NCBI GenBank assembly: GCA_050329575.1
Contig: JBHJOP010000029.1
Coordinates: 1-38,613 of the forward strand
Source: JAUXFS01 sp050329575
GTDB lineage: Bacteria > Pseudomonadota > Alphaproteobacteria > Rhodospirillales > Defluviicoccaceae
Direction of reading: 5' to 3'
DNA: 38,613 nucleotides
The notes beneath the pieces are model-generated. The model searched no databases. It was given only the letters and a program-made list of their open reading frames with translations, and was not told where the DNA came from. Positions within the stretch are counted from its first letter, which is position 1. Every line of letters starts with the position of its first letter. This document shows positions 26,277-34,644 of the stretch, in pieces. Position numbers and translations under genes: made by a program.

Positions 26277-26373
26277 CGCCCCACCCCGATGTCCGATCGC
26301 CGCGTCGGTTCGCCCAAAGATGGCAGTCCTTGGAAATTCCCCATCATTCCGGAGTGAACGATCCCTTTTTGCG

Positions 26374-26402
26374 TTGCCGCCGTTCGCGAAGGCAGGTAGG
26401 GT
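26374..26402 (+). promoter_or_regulatory. candidate promoter of the MarR-like gene
   Basis: TTGCCG (26374-26379), 17 bp, then TAGGGT (26397-26402). The start point would be near 26409, inside the degenerate operator at 26406-26421, which suggests autorepression. Confidence 0.45.
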
Positions 26403-26405
26403 GTG

Positions 26406-26423
26406 GTACCCAAACGGGGAATA
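26406..26423. promoter_or_regulatory. degenerate copy of the operator before the MarR-like gene
   Basis: GTACCCAAACGGGGAATA matches TTCCCCAAATGGGGAATA of copy 1 at 15 of 18 positions, with the GGGGAATA half perfect. It overlaps the predicted start point and lies 14 nt before the ATG. A single half-site TTCCCCAT is also present at 26337-26344. Confidence 0.5.
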
Positions 26424-26437
26424 ACAAGGGGAACGCC

Positions 26438-26839
26438 ATGCATCTCAGCGAAGTCGAGGCCCTGGAATTGTGGCGGCGCACGATCGTCGCCGGCGTCCGC
26501 GACGATGTCCCCGACCTGTCGGCCCGGCAGATGGCCGTGCTGTTGACGGTCTATCTCAAACCGCCGCCACACACGGTCCGCGGCCTTGCCGGTGCGCTGA
26601 AGATCTCGAAGCCGGCGATCACCCGCAGCCTCGATCGCCTGAGCGACCTCGGCCTGGTACGGCGCAAGATCGACGAGAGCGACCGCCGCAGCGTGCTCAT
26701 CCAGCGCACCATCCATGGATCGGTATTTCTCCGCGAATACGGGGAGATGATCGTCGCCTCCGGCCACGCTCTGGACGACCAGAGCGACGTCGCCACCCCG
26801 TTCCCGTTCGAAACGGCCCTTTCCGGCGGCATCGCCTGA
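26438..26839 (+). CDS. MarR-like winged-helix transcriptional regulator
   Basis: 133 aa from the ATG at 26438, with AAGGGGA as ribosome site; the frame extends upstream but without a start signal. Residues 46-69 form the helix-turn-helix (TVRGLAGALKISKPAITRSLDRL), and 72-89 the wing (GLVRRKIDESDRRSVLIQ) with the usual Asp-Arg pair. Flanking helices would make the dimer. MarR proteins bind palindromes of 16-20 bp, often in their own promoter. The TTCCCC-N4-GGGGAA sites at its own start point and in both small RNA promoters are therefore the obvious targets (inference). No effector is evident. Confidence 0.85.
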   Translation: MHLSEVEALELWRRTIVAGVRDDVPDLSARQMAVLLTVYLKPPPHTVRGLAGALKISKPAITRSLDRLSDLGLVRRKIDESDRRSVLIQRTIHGSVFLREYGEMIVASGHALDDQSDVATPFPFETALSGGIA

Positions 26840-26881
26840 CCGGGCGCCGACCACCGCACCCGGCGGCCGGCGCGACCGCGC

Positions 26882-27820
26882 TCAGCCGGTTCGCCGGCGC
26901 GACCACAGCGGTGGTCGGTACCGGTGGAGATAGGTCGGCAGGATGGCTTCGACGGCGGTCGGCTGCAATCCGAGGTCGGCGAGGGTGAGCGCGTCGGCCG
27001 AAACCACGTTGTCGCGCTGCAGAAGCTTCACTTGGTCACGCGTCAACGGTGGAACCGGCAGTTTCTCCAGGAACCACGCCTCGAACTCGGCGATCGCGAG
27101 CGGAACCGGCAGCAGAAGGCGCCGGCGGCGGGTCTCGGAAAGCACCAGTTCCATCAACTCGCGGAAGCGAATGACCCTCGGGCCGCCCAGTTCGTAGGTT
27201 TTGCCGACCGTCGCCGGATCGTCGATGATCGCCTTGACCGCGTCTGCGACGTCGCCGACGTAGACCGGTTGAAACGCCGTCTCGAATACCGGCAGCGCCG
27301 GCAGAATGCGGGCCATTGCCGCGAAACGGTTGAAGAAGTCGTCTTCCGGGCCGAACACGACACTCGGCCGGACCACCGTCGTCCCCGGAAAGCCCGCCTG
27401 TGCCGCGTCTTCTCCCCCCTTCTTGGTGCGCCCGTAGGCGGCAGGCGAGTGGGCGTCGGCGCCGATCGCCGACATCTGCACCAGCCGCGAGGTGCCGGCC
27501 GCCTTGGCCGCGCGAGCAACGTTAGCCGCGCCGTCGACGTGCACACGCTGAAAGGTGCGCCGCCCGCGCTCGTAGAGGATGCCGACCAGATTGACCACGA
27601 CGTCGGCCCCTTCCACCGCCGTCTCGACCGTCGCGGCGTCGGCGACGTCGGCCACGCGGGCGACAATCTGCCCGGCTTCACCGAGCGGCTGCAGAAACGC
27701 AGCGGCGACCGGATCACGCACCGCCACCCGCACGATCCAGCCATCGGCGGCGACGCGCTGGACGACGTGACGGCCGATGAATCCGGAACCGCCGAAGATC
27801 GTGATCAGTCGACGATTCAT
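26882..27820 (-). CDS. NDUFA9-like NAD(P)H-binding protein (atypical SDR)
   Basis: 312 aa from the ATG at 27820, with AAGGAG 8 nt upstream. The N-terminus ITIFGGSGFIGRHVVQ is a Rossmann dinucleotide site; VVNLVGILYERGRRTFQRVHVDGAANVARAAK and a degenerate YGRTKKGGE active site follow. This matches the complex I NDUFA9 subunit family common in alphaproteobacteria, where it may help complex I assembly or bind NADPH. It is divergent from tRNA-Leu. Confidence 0.9.
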   Translation of the reverse strand: MNRRLITIFGGSGFIGRHVVQRVAADGWIVRVAVRDPVAAAFLQPLGEAGQIVARVADVADAATVETAVEGADVVVNLVGILYERGRRTFQRVHVDGAANVARAAKAAGTSRLVQMSAIGADAHSPAAYGRTKKGGEDAAQAGFPGTTVVRPSVVFGPEDDFFNRFAAMARILPALPVFETAFQPVYVGDVADAVKAIIDDPATVGKTYELGGPRVIRFRELMELVLSETRRRRLLLPVPLAIAEFEAWFLEKLPVPPLTRDQVKLLQRDNVVSADALTLADLGLQPTAVEAILPTYLHRYRPPLWSRRRTG

Positions 27821-27953
27821 GGATGTGCTCCTTTCGCACTGCCGTTGCGCGAACAACCGGTTCGCCACCGGTCTCCGACCGCCGCGCTTATCGTACCCGC
27901 CGCGTGCCGTCAACCGCGGCGGCGAAGCCGACCGCGGAGAAGCCGATACCCGG

Positions 27954-27982
27954 TTGACAGCGCGGGGCCGGGAGTTCTACCA
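27954..27982 (+). promoter_or_regulatory. sigma-70 promoter of tRNA-Leu and rnd
   Basis: TTGACA (27954-27959), 17 bp, CTACCA (27977-27982). The start point would be near 27989, about 36 nt before the tRNA. Confidence 0.6.
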
Positions 27983-28024
27983 GTGTCGCATGCGTCGAGG
28001 TGCGGCGCCATCCCGTTCGCGATT

Positions 28025-28111
28025 GCCCAGGTGGCGGAATTGGTAGACGCGCAGGTTTCAGGTACCTGTGGCCGAAAGGTCGTGGAAGTTCGAGTCTTCT
28101 CCTGGGCACCA
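28025..28111 (+). tRNA. tRNA-Leu (anticodon CAG)
   Basis: An 87-nt tRNA with encoded CCA. Acceptor GCCCAGG pairs with CCTGGGC (28101-28107). The anticodon stem CAGGT/ACCTG encloses CAG at 28059-28061. A long variable arm (tgGCCGAAAGGTCG) marks a class II tRNA, and the T-loop is TTCGAGT. It reads CUG codons. It lies 38 nt before the RNase D gene. Confidence 0.97.
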
Positions 28112-28149
28112 GTCGGCCGCTTCGCGACAACGAATCGAGGCGAGCGGGC

Positions 28150-28800
28150 GTGAAATCGAACGGGGTCTCCATCGAGCTCCACAGCGGCGACCTTCCGGAC
28201 GACGTTGGCTTCGGCGATTGCGTGGCCATGGACACCGAAACCATGGGACTCGACCTCCGTCGCGATCGCTTGTGTCTGGTGCAGACGACGGCCGGCGACG
28301 GCGTTTGCCATCTGGTTCAGTTCCCGCTCGAACCCGGCGCGACCGGCGGTCGCGACCGCTACGCGGCCCCCAACCTGCGCGCGCTGCTCGCCGACGAACG
28401 CGTGACGAAGCTTTTCCACTATGCTCGCTTCGACGTCGCCATGCTGCGCCGTCACTTGGGCGTCACCTGCCGCCCCGTCTACTGTACCAAGATCGCCTCG
28501 AAACTGGTCCGGACCTACACCGACCGCCATGGTCTCAAGGACCTGTGCGGTGAACTGCTCGGCATTTCGCTGGCCAAGGAGCAACAGAGCTCCGACTGGG
28601 GCGCGCCGACGCTGACCGGCGAGCAGCTGAAATACGCCGCCGGAGATGTCATCCATCTCCACCGGCTGCGCGACAAACTCAACGAGATGCTGATGCGGGA
28701 GGGGCGCATCGAACTCGCCGAGGCATGCTTCCGCTTTCTGCCCGAACGCGTCAGGCTCGATCTGGAGGGCTGGGAGAGCGAGGATATCTTCGCCCACTGA
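28150..28800 (+). CDS. rnd: ribonuclease D, short form
   Basis: 216 aa from a GTG at 28150, with GAGG 9 nt upstream; the open frame extends back through the tRNA gene and cannot be coding there. The three DEDD exonuclease motifs are present: MDTETMGLDL, LFHYARFDVAML and YAAGDVIHLHRLRDKL. The HRDC domain of E. coli RNase D (375 aa) is missing, as in many alphaproteobacterial homologues. RNase D trims the 3' ends of tRNA precursors. It is directly downstream of tRNA-Leu and probably co-transcribed with it. Confidence 0.93.
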   Translation: MKSNGVSIELHSGDLPDDVGFGDCVAMDTETMGLDLRRDRLCLVQTTAGDGVCHLVQFPLEPGATGGRDRYAAPNLRALLADERVTKLFHYARFDVAMLRRHLGVTCRPVYCTKIASKLVRTYTDRHGLKDLCGELLGISLAKEQQSSDWGAPTLTGEQLKYAAGDVIHLHRLRDKLNEMLMREGRIELAEACFRFLPERVRLDLEGWESEDIFAH

Positions 28801-28942
28801 GAGAGGGCGGGCCCCTGCCTCCGCAAGGCCGGACGCGGCCCCATTTCGCGCTTGATCAGGGTTGAGGACCGGGACAAGCTGGACAGCCAACGGTAGGATG
28901 GCGGAGAACCCGCCGTTCGTTCGGATAAGGAACAACAGGTCG

Positions 28943-29929
28943 ATGACAGCCATGGCGGCGGCGCTCGCCGAGGAGACCCGAGGCGGCTTGACCACGGCGA
29001 GGCGGGTCCTGGCGCTGGAAGCGACGGGCATCAAGGCGCTCTCCGACAGTCTCGACGACTCGTTTACCCGGGCCCTCGACCTGATGGAGAAGATGACCGA
29101 TCGGGTGATCGTCACCGGCATGGGCAAGAGCGGCCATGTCGCCAACAAGATCGCCGCCACCCTCGCCTCGACCGGAACACCGGCGATGTTCGTCCACCCG
29201 GCGGAGGCCAGCCACGGCGATCTCGGCATGATCACCGACGACGATGTCGTCATCGCGCTTTCGAACTCCGGGGAGACCTCGGAACTGGCCGATCTGGTCA
29301 CCTACACCCGACGGTTCAAGATCCCGTTGATCGCCATCACCGGGCGCGCCAACAGCACCCTCGCCCAGGCCGCGGACGTCGCGCTGGTGCTGCCCAACAC
29401 GCCGGAGGCCTGCCCGATGGGGTTGGCGCCGACCACGTCGACGACCGTGATGCTCGCCCTCGGAGACGCGCTCGCGGTGGCGATGCTGGAGCGCAAGGAG
29501 TTCTCGGCCGACGACTTCCGCGTTCTGCACCCGGGCGGCAAACTGGGGCGTCTTCTGCTCCGCGTCTCCAGCCTGATGCACGCCGGCGAAGAGGTGCCGT
29601 TGATCGGCACCGATCGTTCCATGGCGGATGCGCTGCTGACGATGACGTCGAAGAGCTTCGGCTGCGTCGGCATCACCGACGACCAAGGCCGCCTCATCGG
29701 GATCATCACCGACGGCGACCTGCGCCGACATATGAGCAGTGACCTGCTGTCCCTCTCGACGCGCCAAGTGATGACCGCCAATCCTCTCAGCGTTCGTCCG
29801 GAGACGCTGGCCAGCGAGGCGCTCGGCTTCATGAACGACCGCAGCATCACCACCTTGTTTGTCGTCGATAATCGGCGTCCGGTCGGTATCGTCCACATTC
29901 ACGACTGCTTGCGGGCGGGTGTGGCCTGA
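28943..29929 (+). CDS. kdsD: arabinose-5-phosphate isomerase (KdsD/KpsF)
   Basis: 328 aa from the ATG at 28943 (an ATG at 28898 is less likely). The SIS domain (about 40-175) has GMGKSGHVANKIAATLASTGTPAMFVHPAEASHGDLGM and ALSNSGETSEL; two CBS domains follow (about 210-325). The enzyme converts ribulose-5-phosphate to arabinose-5-phosphate, the first step to Kdo in lipopolysaccharide. It opens the LPS block, ahead of lptC, lptA and lptB. Confidence 0.95.
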   Translation: MTAMAAALAEETRGGLTTARRVLALEATGIKALSDSLDDSFTRALDLMEKMTDRVIVTGMGKSGHVANKIAATLASTGTPAMFVHPAEASHGDLGMITDDDVVIALSNSGETSELADLVTYTRRFKIPLIAITGRANSTLAQAADVALVLPNTPEACPMGLAPTTSTTVMLALGDALAVAMLERKEFSADDFRVLHPGGKLGRLLLRVSSLMHAGEEVPLIGTDRSMADALLTMTSKSFGCVGITDDQGRLIGIITDGDLRRHMSSDLLSLSTRQVMTANPLSVRPETLASEALGFMNDRSITTLFVVDNRRPVGIVHIHDCLRAGVA

Positions 29930-29950
29930 CGGCGGAAATTCCTGAGATCC

Positions 29951-29974
29951 CGACTCCGAGGAGGCCCGGAGTCG
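29951..29974 (+). promoter_or_regulatory. hairpin with AGGAGG loop upstream of lptC
   Basis: CGACTCCG pairs with CGGAGTCG around the loop AGGAGGCC. There is no U-tract, so it is not an intrinsic terminator. It may be a processing or regulatory hairpin between kdsD and lptC. The loop is complementary to the CCUCCU of the small RNAs. Confidence 0.4.
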
Positions 29975-30031
29975 AGTAGCGCGCGCACGGTGCAGCCATT
30001 CTCCCCGGCACCATCGGCGCAAAGGACATGG

Positions 30032-30664
30032 ATGGACATCTATTCCGGGCCACCACGTGCCCGCTCCCGCTATCATGCCCGAATCGTCGGCGTCCTGAAG
30101 GTCGCTCTGCCGTTGACCGCAACCGCCATCGTCGCGCTTCTCGTCGTGTGGTCGCAATGGCGACCGGGCGGCGACCGGCTGCTGATCGGCACCTCGTCGC
30201 CGGACACGACCGATGACCGAGGTGATAAGATGATCCATGCGCGCTACGTCGGCCTCGACGACAAGGGCCGGCCGTTCTCGGTGACCGCCGAGACCGTCTC
30301 CTACCTGGATCCGGAAGGAGCCCGCATGCGGCTGCAGATGCCGAAGGCGGACATCACCCTCGAAACGGGCGAATGGCTGACGCTGACGGCGGACAGCGGC
30401 GTCTACGATCGGCACGGTGGCAGCCTGGACCTCGCCGGCAACGTCATCGTGTTTCACGACCAGGGCGTCCAGTTCCGCACCTCCGCAGCGACCATCGATC
30501 TCGAGGCCAAGACCGCTGCCGGCGCGCAGCCGGTCGAAGCCCACGGGCCGTTCGGCGAACTCTCCGCCGCGGGATTCCGGGCCGAAGATGCCGGTCGTAC
30601 CATCTTCTTCCACGGTCCGGCGACTCTGCGCCTCCCTGCAGGCGCATCCTCCGGCGAGCCCTGA
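30032..30664 (+). CDS. lptC: LPS export protein LptC
   Basis: 210 aa from the ATG at 30032 (AAGGA upstream). One membrane helix (about 20-41) is followed by an OstA-like beta-jellyroll: MIHARYVGLDDKGRPFSVTAE..., LTADSGVYDRHGGSLDLAGNVIVFHDQG. LptC hands LPS from the LptBFG complex to LptA. It is 3 nt before lptA. Confidence 0.92.
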   Translation: MDIYSGPPRARSRYHARIVGVLKVALPLTATAIVALLVVWSQWRPGGDRLLIGTSSPDTTDDRGDKMIHARYVGLDDKGRPFSVTAETVSYLDPEGARMRLQMPKADITLETGEWLTLTADSGVYDRHGGSLDLAGNVIVFHDQGVQFRTSAATIDLEAKTAAGAQPVEAHGPFGELSAAGFRAEDAGRTIFFHGPATLRLPAGASSGEP

Positions 30665-30667
30665 CCC

Positions 30668-31495
30668 ATGTCCAGATCCGTCACCCTGTTGCTCGTCCTG
30701 GCCGCAGCGGTCGTCCTTGTGCCCTTCTCCTCCGCGGCTCAAACCCTCAGCATCGGCAGCGGACCATCGGCACCCCCGATCGATGTCCGCGCCGAGAGGG
30801 GGATCGAGTGGCTGCGAGGCGAAAGAATCATCAGGGCGATCGGTGACGTCCGGGCCCTCCGCGGCGACCTCGAGGTCCGCGCCGATGTGCTCAGCGCGCA
30901 CTATCGCGAGCGAGCCGACGGCAATACCGAGGTCTGGCGCGTTGTCGGGGACGGCAATGTGCGCATCACCACCCCCTCGGAGACCGCCTACGCCGACAAG
31001 GGTGTCTACGACCTCGACTCCGCGGTGGTCGTCTTGAGCGGTGCGACGCCCGTCCGACTGGTCACCGCCGAGGCGGAGGTCACCGCCGATCGGCAGATCG
31101 AGTTCCGACCGGAGACCCAGACGCTCGTCGCACAGGGCAACGCCATCGCGGTCAAGGGCGACAGTCGGCTCAAGGCGGAAACGCTGACCGCGCATTTCAG
31201 CCGCGAAACGGGCGAAGGATCGCGCCTGAAGCGGGTCGAGGCTGCTGGAGACGTCCATCTGACGACCCCGAACGAGGTGCTCAGGGCGGATCGCGGCGTC
31301 TACGACCTCGAAACCGGTATCGCCTCACTGCTTGGATCGGTTAGAATCACGCGCGGAGAGAACCAGTTGAACGGGTGCAGGGCGGAGATCGACATGAACG
31401 CGGGTCGAAGCAAGATCTTCGGTTGCGGCCCCGGGGAGGACGGCGGCCGGCGGGTCCGCGGATTGATCCAACCCGAGGCGGTCCCCAAGAACTGA
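30668..31495 (+). CDS. lptA: LPS transport periplasmic protein LptA
   Basis: 275 aa, a little longer than E. coli LptA. A signal peptide (cleavage near SAA-Q, residue 24) is followed by two OstA-like stretches with repeated patterns (GDVRALRGDLEVRADVLSAHY..., VVGDGNVRITTPSETAYADKGVYDL; later AAGDVHLTTPNEVLRADRGVYDL). LptA oligomerises to bridge LPS across the periplasm. It lies between lptC and lptB. Confidence 0.93.
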   Translation: MSRSVTLLLVLAAAVVLVPFSSAAQTLSIGSGPSAPPIDVRAERGIEWLRGERIIRAIGDVRALRGDLEVRADVLSAHYRERADGNTEVWRVVGDGNVRITTPSETAYADKGVYDLDSAVVVLSGATPVRLVTAEAEVTADRQIEFRPETQTLVAQGNAIAVKGDSRLKAETLTAHFSRETGEGSRLKRVEAAGDVHLTTPNEVLRADRGVYDLETGIASLLGSVRITRGENQLNGCRAEIDMNAGRSKIFGCGPGEDGGRRVRGLIQPEAVPKN

Positions 31496-31530
31496 GCCAA
31501 GCACGCGGATTGCTGTTCCGGACCATCGAT

Positions 31531-32328
31531 GTGACATCCGACGTAACCGCCCTTGACAGCGACCGTCCCGCTGCCCTCCGCCAGAAGCCCCGGCTGGTGG
31601 CGGGAGATCGGGGACTGTTCGCGATCAATCTCGGCAAGCGCTACGGCAAGAGGCCGGTCGTCCGCGGCGTCACCCTTTCGCTGCAACGGGGCGAGGTGGT
31701 CGGTCTGCTCGGACCGAACGGTGCCGGCAAGACCACCTGCTTCTACATGATCACCGGGCTGGTGGCGCCCGACCAGGGGACGATCGTCCTCAACGGCGAG
31801 GACGTCACCCGGGTACCCATGTACCGGCGGGCCCGCCTAGGCATAAGCTATCTGCCTCAGGAGCCGTCGATCTTCCGCGGACTGACGGTGGAGAATAACA
31901 TCCGGGCCGTGCTCGAACGGGTCGAGAAAAGCCGGGAGCGGCAGGAAGCGATCCTCGAGTCCCTGCTCGCCGAGTTCTCGATCGCCCACCTCCGGCGAAG
32001 CCCCTCGTTGGCCCTTTCCGGCGGCGAACGGCGACGGGTGGAGATCGCCCGGGCGCTCGCGACCCACCCCCATTTCATCTTTCTCGACGAGCCGTTCGCG
32101 GGCATCGATCCGATCGCCCTCGGCGACATCCGCGATCTCGTCGTCCACCTCAAGGATCGTGGCATCGGCGTCCTGATCACCGATCATAACGTTCGCGAAA
32201 CCCTGGACGTGATAGACCGAGCCTACATCATTCACGACGGGATGGTGCTGACGGAAGGCACGCCCTCCGACATCGTCGGTAACGAGGACGTACGCCGCGT
32301 GTACCTGGGCGATCGGTTCAGCCTCTAA
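31531..32328 (+). CDS. lptB: LPS export ATPase LptB
   Basis: 265 aa if started at the GTG at 31531; a TTG at 31510 is also possible, and no ribosome site decides. The ATPase core is complete: Walker A GPNGAGKTT (61-69), signature LSGGERRR, Walker B FIFLDEPFAGIDP and H-loop ITDHNVRETL. LptB powers LPS extraction from the inner membrane with LptF and LptG, which are not in this window. The N-terminal 30 residues are an unconserved extension. rpoN follows after 12 nt. Confidence 0.93.
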   Translation: MTSDVTALDSDRPAALRQKPRLVAGDRGLFAINLGKRYGKRPVVRGVTLSLQRGEVVGLLGPNGAGKTTCFYMITGLVAPDQGTIVLNGEDVTRVPMYRRARLGISYLPQEPSIFRGLTVENNIRAVLERVEKSRERQEAILESLLAEFSIAHLRRSPSLALSGGERRRVEIARALATHPHFIFLDEPFAGIDPIALGDIRDLVVHLKDRGIGVLITDHNVRETLDVIDRAYIIHDGMVLTEGTPSDIVGNEDVRRVYLGDRFSL

Positions 32329-32340
32329 ACGACGACCGGC

Positions 32341-33921
32341 ATGTCATTGACGCCCCGCCTCGACCTGCGCCAGACCCAGGCGCTGGTGATGACCCCCCAG
32401 TTGCGGCAGGCGATCAAGCTCCTGCAGTACTCCAACATCGAGTTGGCGGCGTACGTGGAGGAACAACTCGAGCAGAATCCACTCCTCGAACGCGACGAAA
32501 CCGGAGCCGAGGGCGCGGGCGGCGAGACCGACCCGCTCGACTCCGGCGATGCCGAACTCCATCCGACCGGCGATCCGCAGTCCGTCGATCGCGCAGTCGC
32601 CGACGAGTCCGCGTTCGATCCCGCCGCTGATCTGGATTTGGACGACCGTGGCAACCTCTACGAGTCCGAGCCTGTAGACGGCACCACCGGTGGCGAACAC
32701 GGTCCCGGGATCGACGGTCAAAGCGGCTGGCAGGAGCGGGGCCGGCGCTTCGAGGACCCGGAAATCGGACTTGAGAACGCCATCGCCGGCCGGCCGACGC
32801 TGCGCGATCACCTCGCTAGCCAACTGGCGATCGATATCGGCGACCCCGTCGACAGGATCATCGGCACCCACCTCATCGATCTGCTCGACGACGCTGGGTA
32901 CCTCACCCCGGACCTCGCGCCGCTCGCCGCGTCGCTCGGTTGCAGCGTCGAGCGGATCGAAGCGACCCTGCGGCGCCTGCAACAGTTTGACCCGGCCGGC
33001 ATCTTCGCCCGGAGTCTGGCCGAGTGCCTGACCTTGCAGCTTCGTGACCGCGGCTGCGTGGATGAGCCGATGCAGGCCTTGCTCGCCAATCTGGAGCTGG
33101 TGGCTCGGCGTGACTGGACGGCGCTGATGCGAGCGTGCGACGTCACCGCGGAGAGGCTCTCCGAGATGGTGGCCGCGCTTCGGTCCCTGAACCCGAAGCC
33201 GGCGCTGGTGTTCGATCACCATATCGCCCAGCCGATCGTTCCCGACATCTTCATGCGGCCGCGGGCGGCTGGCGGATGGATCGTCGAGCTCAACAACGAG
33301 ACCCTGCCGCGGGTGCTGGTGAGGCATCAGTACCACGCGCAGATCAGCAAGTCGGTCCGCGACAAGCAGGACAGGCAGTATGTCAACGAGTGCCTGCAGT
33401 CCGCGGGCTGGTTGGTCAGATCCCTGCATCAGCGGGCGACCACCATTCTCAAGGTGGCCACCGAGATCGTCCGCCTGCAGGAGGGGTTCTTCGTCTCCGG
33501 AATCAGCGGCCTGCGCCCGTTGATCCTGCGCGATGTCGCGCAAGCGATCGACATGCACGAGAGCACCGTGAGCCGCGTCACGTCCAACAAATACATGGCG
33601 ACCCCACGCGGAATCTATGAACTCAAGTATTTTTTCACCAACGCCATCGGCAGCTCGCTCGGCGGCGAAACCCACTCGGCCGAGTCGGTGCGTCATCGCA
33701 TCAAGTCGCTGATCGATGCGGAAACGGCGGCGACCCCTCTGTCGGACGACGCGATCGCGGAGATGCTGCGCAAGCAGGGGGTCGACATTGCGCGACGAAC
33801 GATCGCGAAGTATCGAGAAGCCATGGGCATCCCGTCCTCGGTGGAACGGCGCCGGAGAAAGAGCGAGAGCCCCTTGCCGGGCTCGGGTCGTATACTTGAC
33901 ACGAATTTTTCGGCAAACTAA
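32341..33921 (+). CDS. rpoN: RNA polymerase sigma-54 factor
   Basis: 526 aa. Region I is Gln/Leu-rich (LTPRLDLRQTQALVMTPQLRQAIKLLQYSNIELAAYVEEQLEQNPLLE), region II acidic, then the core-binding and DNA-binding domains (MHESTVSRVTSNKYMATPRGIYELKYFF) and the RpoN box ARRTIAKYRE (484-493). A tail of about 33 residues follows the box, longer than usual. Sigma-54 reads -24/-12 promoters with enhancer-binding activators. The order lptB-rpoN-hpf-ptsN is a classic proteobacterial arrangement. Confidence 0.96.
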   Translation: MSLTPRLDLRQTQALVMTPQLRQAIKLLQYSNIELAAYVEEQLEQNPLLERDETGAEGAGGETDPLDSGDAELHPTGDPQSVDRAVADESAFDPAADLDLDDRGNLYESEPVDGTTGGEHGPGIDGQSGWQERGRRFEDPEIGLENAIAGRPTLRDHLASQLAIDIGDPVDRIIGTHLIDLLDDAGYLTPDLAPLAASLGCSVERIEATLRRLQQFDPAGIFARSLAECLTLQLRDRGCVDEPMQALLANLELVARRDWTALMRACDVTAERLSEMVAALRSLNPKPALVFDHHIAQPIVPDIFMRPRAAGGWIVELNNETLPRVLVRHQYHAQISKSVRDKQDRQYVNECLQSAGWLVRSLHQRATTILKVATEIVRLQEGFFVSGISGLRPLILRDVAQAIDMHESTVSRVTSNKYMATPRGIYELKYFFTNAIGSSLGGETHSAESVRHRIKSLIDAETAATPLSDDAIAEMLRKQGVDIARRTIAKYREAMGIPSSVERRRRKSESPLPGSGRILDTNFSAN

Positions 33922-33924
33922 GGT
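33896..33924 (+). promoter_or_regulatory. sigma-70 promoter of hpf
   Basis: TTGACA (33896-33901), 17 bp, TAAGGT (33919-33924). It overlaps the rpoN stop codon and would give hpf-ptsN a separate message with a leader of about 120 nt. No clear riboswitch fold is visible in that leader. Confidence 0.6.
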
Positions 33925-34053
33925 CCCGACCTCCGCGAGCGGCGGAATCTAAAGAATGGCGCCTTGCGATCGATCGCCATGCTCCCGTTGCCGCAAGAGC
34001 CGGCCTCTCTTACCGTAACCCCTTGGCTGCCCCCGCGTCAGGAAGTCAACCGC

Positions 34054-34629
34054 ATGGACATTTCGATCAACGGTAAACGACTCGATGTCGGCGACGTGCT
34101 GCGCAAACACGTCGAAGACAGCCTCGCCAGTACGGTCGCCAAGTACTTTTCAAGGGCGCACGACGCAACCGTGACGATCTCCCGGGAAGCGCACCTGTTT
34201 CGCGCCGACATTTCGGTGCATCCCATCCGGGGCGTGCTCGCCAAAGGCCATGCCACCGCCGCCGACGCCTACGCCGCGTTCGATGCCGCAGCAGAGCGGA
34301 TCGCCAAGCAGCTCCGCCGCTACAAACGCCGACTCAACGATCACCACAAGGGTCGTGGCGGCGACGAGACCACCCCGGCGCAGCAATACATCATCGCCGC
34401 GGAAGCGGAGGAAGAGGAACTGCCGGAGCACGGGCAGCCGGCGATCATCGCCGAAATGCCGACCGAGATCGCCACGCTGACCGTCAGCGAGGCGGTGATG
34501 CGCATGGACTTGGCCGACGTTTCGGCGCTAATGTTCCGCAACCGTGCCAATGGCACGCTCAACGTCGTCTACCGCCGCACCGACGGCAACATCGGGTGGA
34601 TCGACCCGCATAACACGGGACCCGCCTGA
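34054..34629 (+). CDS. hpf: ribosome hibernation-promoting factor, long form
   Basis: 191 aa from the ATG at 34054 (AGGAAG upstream). The N-terminal ribosome-binding domain (1-100; MDISINGKRLDVGDVLRKHVEDSL...) is followed by a linker and the C-terminal dimerisation domain (VSEAVMRMDLADVSALMFRNRANGTLNVVYRRTDGNIGWIDP). Long HPF alone pairs 70S ribosomes into inactive 100S dimers. It is between rpoN and ptsN, with its own promoter. Confidence 0.95.
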   Translation: MDISINGKRLDVGDVLRKHVEDSLASTVAKYFSRAHDATVTISREAHLFRADISVHPIRGVLAKGHATAADAYAAFDAAAERIAKQLRRYKRRLNDHHKGRGGDETTPAQQYIIAAEAEEEELPEHGQPAIIAEMPTEIATLTVSEAVMRMDLADVSALMFRNRANGTLNVVYRRTDGNIGWIDPHNTGPA

Positions 34630-34644
34630 GGACCTCCGGAAGCC

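Noticed and set aside
26337..26350. TTCCCCAT half-site that could mark a third small RNA promoter
   Set aside because: No CTTGC-type -35 at the right distance, no CCTCCTC and no terminator downstream on the minus strand.
28856..31258. 800-codon open frame on the minus strand
   Set aside because: Shadow of kdsD, lptC and lptA in high-GC DNA; its composition is Arg/Asp/Gly/His-rich with no recognisable domain.
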